Origin: Phoronis australis
Lineage: Eukaryota > Phoronida > Phoronidae
NCBI GenBank assembly: GCA_002633005.1
Contig: NMRA01000011.1
Span: 1,676,093-1,740,092, forward strand
Direction: 5' to 3'
Length of the DNA stretch: 64,000 nucleotides
Position numbers and translations under genes: made by a program. Below the pieces are notes generated by a model, which saw nothing but the letters and a program-made list of their open reading frames with translations, was not told the origin of the DNA and made no database searches. Positions 13,201-64,000 of this stretch are shown piece after piece (within the stretch, counting starts at the first letter, position 1; the number at the start of each line of letters is the position of its first letter).

Positions 13201-16200
13201 AACAACAACGACTTTCGCCTCGTCCTGATAATTTCCGTTGATTTTTCTGTCAGAGTATCCAATCAAAACCTCTGCTGTCAAAAATTCCATAAACATCTTG
13301 TTGTTTCACTTTTTCACACTTCACCACTTTCAAGATTCTTATCAATACATTTTGCTTGTCCAAAGCTGTGCGTAGGTCAATGGTACCCAAGGAGCCCAGT
13401 AAATTTCTCGCAGATTCTTGCATAGCGATTCACGTATTACTATGTAATCAAAGGATCGTGGCGTACTTGGAATGCCGCAGATGACTTCGTTATCCTGGCA
13501 CTTTGTCTAAAACTCCTGTAGAGGGAGCTAATTTGAATAAAAACATTATCATTATGATGAAAATATTTCGGTATCCACAATTTCAAGTGTTCACAAGAGC
13601 ACTTGATACGAAATGTCATAATACACGGGGATAACTAGAACAATGGAATTTACTTCAAAGAATATATTTAATATTTTATTGCTATATTGCGGTTGTCGTG
13701 TTTACATCAATCTTGTTGCGCATTCGTTGTGCATATGCTTCTTCGTAAAACCGATGCTTTGCAAAAACATACGCCTAGTTGATACGGAAAGAGATTTGGA
13801 TCCATTAATCAATTTCCGTTTTTTTGACGTTTCCCGTTGTTGCTTTACAAACCGATACTTTCCGAACCATTGTTTAGTGATAATCTTACCAGAGAGGCGT
13901 GTTAGACTACAGGGAAGTTGTGGTAAATCTAAGATCGGATATTTTCTTTAGACAACTCCCAGGATGTAGCAATTATTTTTAACTGCCCTTAAATTTAATG
14001 TCTGTTGCTTTTTAGAAAGCTAAAATTCATGTGGGTATTTTAATTACGAATGTTTTCTGACGCACTGGTATGCTGAGCATCGAAAACCTCTTCATTCAGC
14101 GCATGTTTATCAAGATTGATTGTCTCATTGTAAATAATGTCGATTTTAAACCCCGTCCACGGCACCTGTGAGTAATGTCGCGAGAATGCCATACCTGCTC
14201 CAGTCAGATTACCCGAGCTAATTATGGGAGACAACTATACACACAGACCTGTTTGTTTTTGGATACATGCGGCTATGTTATATTTATACGCTCGCGTTTG
14301 TTCTGTAATAAACAAAGACAAGTTGTAATTTTGGCGTGGCCCGTCAGTGGAATGAATAACCCCATTGTTTCAGCTCCATGGTACATAATTAACTAGTTAA
14401 GTATTTTTGCACACAAGATTCGTTCTAGCGTTGACAATAGCGAAAACTACAGTGCCGGATCCATGCCAGACGGTAGGGCTGTTAAGTGGGTCTTATACCC
14501 TGCCGGTGAAATATCGAAATTACATTGTAAGCCTACTATACCGCTATATGAAGCACTGTTGTTACAAGAGTCTATTTATTAATTGTTCAAATTTCGATGG
14601 TAAATCCTAGCTGGGATGCAGACCAAAGTGAAGAAAGAAAGGTATCGACATCATTTATTAATGTATTAAGGGAATGATACCTTTTTGAAATCGTTTTTTG
14701 TCAATTTGGCTGAGAGCTACTTTGAAAGTTTCAATCGATAATGCAAGAAACGAAATTGATAAATTCAAACAGGAAGTGAGAAGCTGTGAACAGCGCACAA
14801 CACAACACTGAGATCTTATTGGCTGGAATAGCAACTATACCTGTTCTGTTCTTGGCATCATACTACTCGTGCCAAATGGAAAACCGTCACAACCGTTGTG
14901 AACCGAGGCTGCGACCGAAATCCCGTTGAGCCCGATTAAGATGTAGCAACACAAAGCAAGAGAATGTGTCTTAGTCGTAACTGATGACTGTTTTTAAACT
15001 TCCTGACTGCGGCATTGAGGACTCGTCATTCTAGCTATCGACTTTATTTTTACAGAAATCTACTTAAAGAGTCCAATATGCTTCTTGTAATAGAAAATAT
15101 GAACATTTTTCCAAAATACATTCAAAGGGGTAAAATTCTCTTTTAATCATGCCTACAAATACATCGTCAGCCATACACGTATGTGTAAATATATAAACGA
15201 AAGATTCTCAATTTTTCCATTAATATCTGTGTAAATACGGCGACAAATCAACGAAAATCCGGTCATTGACAACATGAACGGCTGGTGCTTTTTTCTATTT
15301 TTGAGTCAGAAAATATTCTCTGTGATTTTCTTAGCTGAATTTCGCTGGAATTTTGGACAATCTCACGATGTGAATCACCCGCGTACCTTTACTATATTTT
15401 TATTGTTTTATAAACCCCTAATATTTGCGTGACAACAAGGCCTTAAAGCCAAAACCGATATTCTGCCTCGATTCAACTCCGACATAAACACGCAATTAAT
15501 CATTCTCTTGGTAAACAGATTTGAAATATATAGCTGATTTTTAATAGAACATCTAAGTGATGAGAACACACCGCTCAGCTTCAAGCTAGAGTCGCTTGTT
15601 TGCTTTTCCCATCTATTTACGTCTTTGATCTCGTCAACGTATCAGCAGGTTTCATGCTACTGACTTAAATCGTGAATAAATCGACCGTAATTCGCCGGTT
15701 ATGTGGCGTTTAGTCCAACGTCAAGAATTTTGATAAATGTTTACAAAAGTTGTTGCTACTATATTTTAATCCCCTTTACATTTCACTATCATTCTTGATA
15801 TTCGTGTATTGTTACCACAGCAAATTCTGGTTTTCAATGGGTTGTTAACAAATAAGTTGTTGGCATTTTCTCGAATGTATGGAACAGTTCAGTATTTAGA
15901 AAACTGAATTTCAGGCCACTCGAATTATGTTAAAAAATGTAACTAAAAGTTCAACTGTGTAGGAATTTGTATTTTTATTGTCGATTTTCGGAATAGCATC
16001 AGCGGGATTCCTGCGGTAAATCTTATTAGATATTCAAGAAAATTCGGCTAAAATCCATCATTAACTTTTAAATGATGTCACTTTAAAACTTTCAGTGTGT
16101 AAAGTTTTTCTCATCAAATTGCATCATTTTCATGATATCAACCAAATTGGGATGGATAAAGAAGTTTTTTGAACTCACAACATGAATGCATTGTTAATAT

Positions 16201-16353
16201 CGTCTTTCTAGCCATGAGTTGTTGCAGTCCGTTTTGAATTCCCTTGAACATATACCCCCTAATATCTTTATAAAGGAACAGAAGTCTGAAATACAAAAGC
16301 GTATTTCAGAATTCTATAAGCCAAATATGGGATAGATCATTTGGAATACGGAA
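10291..16353. other. Intergenic, no gene recognised
   Basis: AT-rich sequence with only short frames (up to about 100 residues) and no recognisable domain, splice-consistent homology or RNA gene. Confidence 0.6.
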
Positions 16354-16360
16354 TTGTAGT

Positions 16361-16516
16361 CAATGGCGGATTTAGAGGGGGGGCCAAGGGGGCCATGCCC
16401 CCCCTAAAAGTCTCCTAGATTCCATTTGGCAGTTCGGTGGTACGAACGTCTGACAAGAAAATCCTGGCTAATACTCTGGCCTGCCCCCCTAAATAAAAAT
16501 CCTGGATCCGCCCCTG
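16361..16516. mobile_element. hAT-type MITE with 8-bp target duplication
   Basis: The left end reads CAATGGCGGATTTAG and the right end, inverted, CAGGGGCGGATCCAGG. These are the CA-starting terminal inverted repeats seen in hAT miniature elements. The flanking octamers ATTGTAGT (left) and GTTGTAGT (right) differ at one position, as expected of an aged 8-bp target duplication. The interior is C/G-run rich (CCCCCCCTAAA, TTTAGGGG) and non-coding. At about 156 bp it is non-autonomous. Confidence 0.85.
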
Positions 16517-17098
16517 GTTGTAGTCGAGGAGAACACGCAGTACCTGACAGCAATCCGATAGCTGAATGAGCGCCATTGATTATTTATTGAAATGTTTTCG
16601 TATTGACATAATTAGCAGATTATCAGTCAAGTGTAGAAGGTAGTAGTGATTGATAATTATTTTGCACCAAGTGTGCGTAAAGTGCTAGCAGAAAATAAGC
16701 AATGTACGCTAGTTTTTTCCCGATTGTCAAACTTTATTGATGGTAAGAATTTCCCAGGTTTTCCCTGTTTCGTGTTCATTTTTGAGTAATTTAAAACGTC
16801 CTTAATGTTACATGCTATCTCTTTTGCTTTCACCAGAACGAGAACCTTTGCAAAGGAGCTGCACTAATTCAGAGTAAAGACTAAATTAGTACATTCTATA
16901 ATACTTTGTTTATTTAGCTGAACGTATGGAGTGATGGTCGGTGAAAATACAATCGTTAGAGAATACGATAGCTTTTGTTCAAGAAGTTCGACCAACCATA
17001 CGTTTATTTTGATTTCCTTGCCATGAAAATGACTCGTGAAATAATTCAGCTGTCTATATGTTTAGAGATCATATTGAGGTTGAGAAAACGTAAAACGT

Positions 17099-17180
17099 CG
17101 ACGAGGATGGGATTCGAACCCACGCGGGGAGACCCCAATGGATTAGCAGTCCATCGCCTTAACCACTCGGCCACCTCGTC
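17099..17180 (-). tRNA. tRNA-Ser (anticodon GCT)
   Basis: Read on the minus strand, the 7-bp acceptor stem GACGAGG pairs with CCTCGTC, followed by discriminator G at 17099. The D-arm contains TGGCCGAGTGG (A box). The 5-bp anticodon stem (ATGGA/TCCAT) encloses loop CTGCTAA with anticodon GCT (plus-strand 17145-17147). A long variable arm (GGGG/CCCC hairpin) is the serine hallmark, and the T-arm has GGGTTCGAATCCC (B box). There is no intron. Two T4 runs on the minus strand (17095-17092 and 17088-17085) fit a Pol III terminator. CCA is not encoded, as is normal in eukaryotes. Nothing suggests a pseudogene. Confidence 0.97.
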
Positions 17181-17642
17181 GGATGATAACGAGTATTTCA
17201 CGTATACGATAACTCCGGTGTCTGGTTAGGTCAGGTGATTGGTTTGCTGTGCTCAGTGATGAAATTCAATCAGATTTTGGTGTAATATTTGAATGACGGC
17301 AAGCTTCAATATGTTTTACGACTGTTTGCAGACATTATTTTTGCTGTGCATGTGATGCGGACTTGCTCGATAATTCTTAACAAACAGAGAACTCCAACTG
17401 TCAATGAGGACCGTGAACGTACTGTACATACAGCATGTGCCTGGCCTTCAGTTCGTTCAGTTTGAAAATTTTATGATAGATTCAAAGAGACATTACACAA
17501 ACTTTCTACTCGAAATTACGAATTTAAAATACAGAAAGACCTTCATCCATTTCCGAAAGATTGCAGAGGAACATTCCTGAGGTAATTGTATTTTTAAGCA
17601 CTTTGGGATTTAAAAGCATCACCACGTGACTACCTGATCGTG

Positions 17643-17888
17643 AATAGTCCTTTTGCGAGTTTATAACAATAACGCGAGATTACGTGAGACTTAATAGTGA
17701 CGTCACGGGAAGTGGGGCGAAAGCTTGTTGTTTGGCTCATTTGCCCAATACGTTAGCAGAGTGTATTCTGTTATTTTCTTCCACTTTTTGGCCGTTTAGT
17801 TCGAAAAATGCNAAGAGCAATATGGCGGGTTTTGCCCCTTTTCCGGTGACGTCACATTGACTAACGAGAAACTCGCAAATGAGCTATT
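17643..17888. mobile_element. Palindromic MITE-like element with TGACGTCA-bearing arms
   Basis: Arms of about 65-80 bases are inverted copies of each other. The outer motif TTTGCGAGTTT occurs in both arms. Further in, GTGACGTCACGGGAAG faces its inverse GTGACGTCACCGGAAA at 17847-17854, followed by GGGGC on each side. The unresolved base at 17812 lies near the loop. No coding sequence is present. The paired CRE-like sites are parts of the arms and need not be regulatory. Confidence 0.65.
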
Positions 17889-18711
17889 GCTGTCGCTGAT
17901 TGAGCCGACAAATCCGGCAGTTTGCGTATATGAGTCATTTTTGAATCCGCAATTTTAGGGTTGTCCATACGAACTTTGAAGCGTTGTCTTGAGACGCTGT
18001 TGGTTTCGATGTTTATCGTGTTTTAAAAGAAATATTATTATGCGAGTAAAAATGTTTGTGGCACACCGTGTTCTGTTCTATGCTATATTGTGTTGTGAAG
18101 CTTAATGGACATCGAATGGGCCTAGCTGTATGAGAATTAGTGTTTAGGAAATTTTGACTTAAATAAAGCGAAAAGAGTATCATGACTTATATGTTTATCT
18201 GATGTGTAATTCGTACAGTGTCTTAGTTTCTCTTAAAGAATTTATAGCAAGGATATTTGCGATGTTATTATTCCACTTTTACGAGATCAAATGAATGTGC
18301 CAATCGCCCGGCACACTTTGGGAGTGGTTACATAATACGGCGTTTGACAAGACCTTTGTGTTGCGTGGCCAATCTGAGCTGGTTATTGAGCACAGTTACT
18401 AGACAGCGCCGGTAGACTGTAAACACTCACCCTCCAATGTTTTACTAAGAAACCCGACAAAAGCCTAAGCCTATAAGGCGGATTGTTGAAGGACCACAAG
18501 TGTACTATTGGTGCCACTGGTTGTGGCGGCAATTTGTTTTATGAACATTCATGGTGAGCCCGAACGGTTTGTCAAGTAGTCATGATCCACATCTCAAACA
18601 TTGGTTAATTCGCAAATTCGCTGTCATTATCTTTCCGTGTTTTCTTGGGAGACCGCTGTGGTCGTGAAGAGTGTTGTGATTTGCTTTGTACCAGAGCCGT
18701 CGTCCGCGTAA

Positions 18712-18754
18712 GGTGAATCAATGAGCTATACCTGGTATAGCTCATTGGGTGAAT
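18712..18754. repeat. 29-base perfect palindrome between 7-bp direct repeats
   Basis: Two 14-base arms (CAATGAGCTATACC and its exact inverse) are separated by a single T at 18733. GGTGAAT lies directly on both sides (18712-18718 and 18748-18754). The arrangement resembles a minimal insertion with target duplication, or a palindromic binding site. Confidence 0.8.
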
Positions 18755-20169
18755 AAAACATGTTCAGTTCGTGTGGTAAATTTTCTCGATTTAGGCTGTC
18801 AGACATAGGTTGTGCATTTGGGCAGCGTAAAGTACAAGTATTATTCAAAAATAAAAATCCTATTTTGTAAGTTTAATATTATTTGATAAATTCAATCCTA
18901 TTTAAAATATAATCAACCCGTGCTAGGCCTACTCATTCACCCGCATAACACGACATCGACCATGACTAAGAAGTACATTGGTAGCGGCTTAAAGTCGTCA
19001 CCACGTTCTCGGCAGCAGTTGGTTGCAAGAGATGTGTCCCGCCATTTTTTAACACAACATAGAGTCTCTTGTGCTGTTTCGGTCTCAAGTTTAGTTAGAC
19101 CTTACCTACAAGTCAATGTATTTAGCCAGATTTTATCTCAGTAAAAGTATATATTTTTCCTAAGCGGAAAACCTATAAAATAGGGTTTTCATCTTTATAT
19201 CAATTAACCATTACTTAGAGATCTTGCCTTTCAAGTAAATTTAGCGCATGTAAAATGAATTAACTACATTCACTGAACAAAATATCGTCATTCTCTGGAT
19301 AACAAGATCACATTCGGCGTTTGTCAAAATTGTTCACCATGAAGTCTCAGTCAAACACACTATTACAGTTTTCTAAATCATCACTTCGTTTTCGTTTTAT
19401 GCGACTTTAAATTTTTTGCAGAACAAATTTTATAAAAGTCCTATTTTTGATAAAACCCCTAATGCAAAAATGGAACAACCAGTTCATGTAACAGTGTTTT
19501 GGCCAACAGTGCACGGAGCGCGTGCTATCCGAAAATTTTATATGAATCCAATCCGTAATTTCTGTGATACGAAGTTCCGAAGTTAACCAAATGTGGACAT
19601 TTTTTGTAGAGTCATTCATTGATAGCCTCAATCGGTTAACCTCACTCAAGCCAGTCTAACAGTGGGAAGGACAACTGAGGTCCGACAAGGTCATGACTCT
19701 GAGAAGGCCCGTGCTTCTGGGACAAAACGGGTGACTTTTTCATGGAACCTCCCTACAATCTGGTATTATTTCAAGTCCACTCTCCAAATCGGTGGATATT
19801 TATTTTCCAACTGGATCCCCCGCCGCGGAGCCGCGTTGATCGAGAAGGATGCGCTCCACCGGTGCAGTGTCATGAAATTAAATTCATCGTTGCTGTCAAA
19901 AACAGTCTACACTTCTATATTGCAAGCTTGCCCGATCCTTTGATTCTAAGCTTAAACCAGTCCCGTTTTGTCGTGTCACTTCGGCGAGCAGTGGAAAAAA
20001 TGAACGCCCACTCGCTCACACATAAATAAAATAGGAAGTCACACGGCTGTCGATAAGAAGACGCAGCCGGGACCACTGAATCAAGGGCACAAAATGTCAG
20101 TTTTATGCGCAGATTGCCTTTGTCGGGATGCATTTGAATGGTGAAAACTGGTGAAAGGCAGGGTTACTC
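18755..20169. other. Intergenic, no gene recognised
   Basis: Frames at 19407-19649 (minus) and 19662-20029 (plus, two overlapping frames of 93-95 residues) were read and match nothing known. No splice-consistent extension was seen. Confidence 0.5.
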
Positions 20170-20214
20170 ATGGGCGGCGCAGCACTGAAATAAGTGTTTG
20201 TGTGTGCCGCCCAT
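20170..20214. repeat. Palindromic GGCGGCGC element, copy 2 (short)
   Basis: It opens with ATGGGCGGCGCAGCACTG, as in the copy at 508, and closes with TGTGCCGCCCAT, one base off the perfect inverse. The interior is only about 20 bases. It lies about 350 bases upstream of the PRPF6 start codon, on the promoter side of that gene. Confidence 0.65.
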
Positions 20215-20567
20215 ACTACTGTATATGGGGCCCGTTTCTAAACTCTTCAAGTGAGGTGTGCAAGCCACTAGTTATTTTTTTGTCTTTTGCTTTGGCTTTT
20301 AGTCTGCTCCAGAGCAGGCTACCGGTTTGTCTTTTGTCTTCGAATTTCAGACAAATTTTCTGACTTTTAGCCTTAGCTGGATTCCGTGAAACAGACTTAA
20401 CCATCCGTTGACTGAGTTTATAAAAGTAAAAAATAAGACTCTGCGAGAAACGGCCCACTAGTGGGTAACCGATGGCTCGTCACCTGTGCTGACACCTGTC
20501 GTGAGATATTGAAATGATTGGCCAATGAGAAGTCTCCAAGCGCTTTGTGTGCGAAGTTACTTTCAAG
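20215..20567 (+). promoter_or_regulatory. PRPF6 5' flank and 5' UTR (boundaries unknown)
   Basis: This interval must contain the transcription start and leader of PRPF6 unless an upstream non-coding exon exists. No TATA box or canonical core element stands out. The start codon at 20568 has an A at -3 (TCAAGATGT), a good eukaryotic initiation context. Confidence 0.4.
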
Positions 20568-63401
<42,834 letters not shown>

Positions 63402-63734
63402 CGTTTGTGGGTTACTGTGATAGAGACATTGACAGTGGGAAAGTTTTCACACTTGCAGGTCATAGAACAGGCAAGTTAAGAAACTAGGAGTTCAAGGTCA
63501 GTTTAACACTGTGTGTGTTTTGGTTAGTTTCCAACTGACACACTGAAATTCACTTGCACTGTTTGCAGGACATCCACTTGTCTTTGTTTCCAGTGTGGTA
63601 CAGTTCATGTAATCACCAAGGTAACAAATCATTTGTTCCAGAATAGTTTTTACTGGAGACTTGAAAAATTTACTGCCAGTTAATACCCTGTGTCATATGA
63701 TAACTGACTTCAGTTTGTAAAATATGTAATTTTT

Positions 63735-63740
63735 AATAAA
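63735..63740 (+). terminator. PRPF6 polyadenylation signal AATAAA
   Basis: A canonical AATAAA 334 bases after the stop codon, with GT/T-rich sequence about 20-40 bases further on (TTGTTCTAATTCTG). The 3' UTR is therefore about 63402-63760. Downstream of this to 64000 nothing is recognised. Confidence 0.7.
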
Positions 63741-64000
63741 GGTGGTATTCACAATCTCTTGTTCTAATTCTGTATCTCTATATTCAACACTTGGGTTCTA
63801 CTAACAGTAATTACATTATACAATAGACAGAGTGCCATGGGAAAAGTACTGACAGCCAGAAATGCATCTCTCCACCAGATGTCGCTGATTGTGTGTTTTG
63901 CATACCCAGAAAGATTACAGCACACCAAGTGCAGCAAAAACCAACCTTAGGCATGAAATTGAGCATTATACTTTTTGTTGGAATTCGGCTAACTGCGGAG

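Noticed and set aside
17698-17854. Bidirectional promoter with two CRE sites and an ATGGCGG start
   Set aside because: The two sites are inverted copies of each other within longer inverted arms, so a palindromic element explains them better. Kept as a lower-interest finding.

Overview
The window is a piece of animal nuclear genome, from a draft assembly of a heterozygous invertebrate. The evidence is one intron-rich gene with GT/AG boundaries, a nuclear-type tRNA-Ser, many small non-autonomous DNA transposons, and N gaps that sit next to near-identical doubled segments. The intron-rich gene, the rhodopsin-like receptor and the repeat style fit a marine bilaterian such as a lancelet, hemichordate, mollusc or brachiopod. 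I cannot fix the phylum from sequence alone.

Layout. Positions 1-20 kb hold no protein gene that I recognise. They contain a microsatellite, a degenerate triplet tract, a hAT-type MITE with target duplication (16.4 kb), tRNA-Ser(GCT) on the minus strand (17.1 kb), a palindromic element (17.6-17.9 kb) and a 29-base palindrome between direct repeats (18.7 kb). From 20,568 to 63,401 the plus strand carries a complete PRPF6 gene (U4/U6.U5 tri-snRNP pre-mRNA splicing factor). It has 22 coding exons, every junction is GT/AG, and the reading frame closes at 924 residues. Intron 16 is 19.6 kb and holds a two-exon class A GPCR gene on the minus strand (43,801-39,112; 440 residues). Two duplicated blocks, at 40.1-43.4 kb and 48.3-50.6 kb, have N at their junctions and look like separately assembled haplotypes.

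Most unusual signal. Four PRPF6 introns (8, 12, 13 and 15) begin with a minisatellite whose unit contains the 3' end of the preceding exon plus its 5' splice site. Each array is therefore a series of copied exon ends and decoy donors immediately downstream of the true donor. Intron 15 is the clearest: twelve further copies of the authentic donor 10-mer follow the real one, arranged in a 60/64-base alternating higher-order repeat, and a PIF/Harbinger-type MITE with a TTA target duplication has split the array. The acceptor and start of exon 6 are also duplicated just upstream of that exon. The coding 3' end of the nested GPCR, stop codon included, is one unit of a 48-base minisatellite. The common theme is tandem duplication seeded at gene-structure boundaries.

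Other mobile DNA includes paired palindromic elements in intron 1, a second Harbinger-type MITE in intron 21, a foldback element at 53.4-54.8 kb whose inverted arms are degenerate tandem repeats, another foldback at 56.2-56.5 kb, tRNA-derived SINE-like sequences, and a dispersed family of about 0.4 kb present at least four times.
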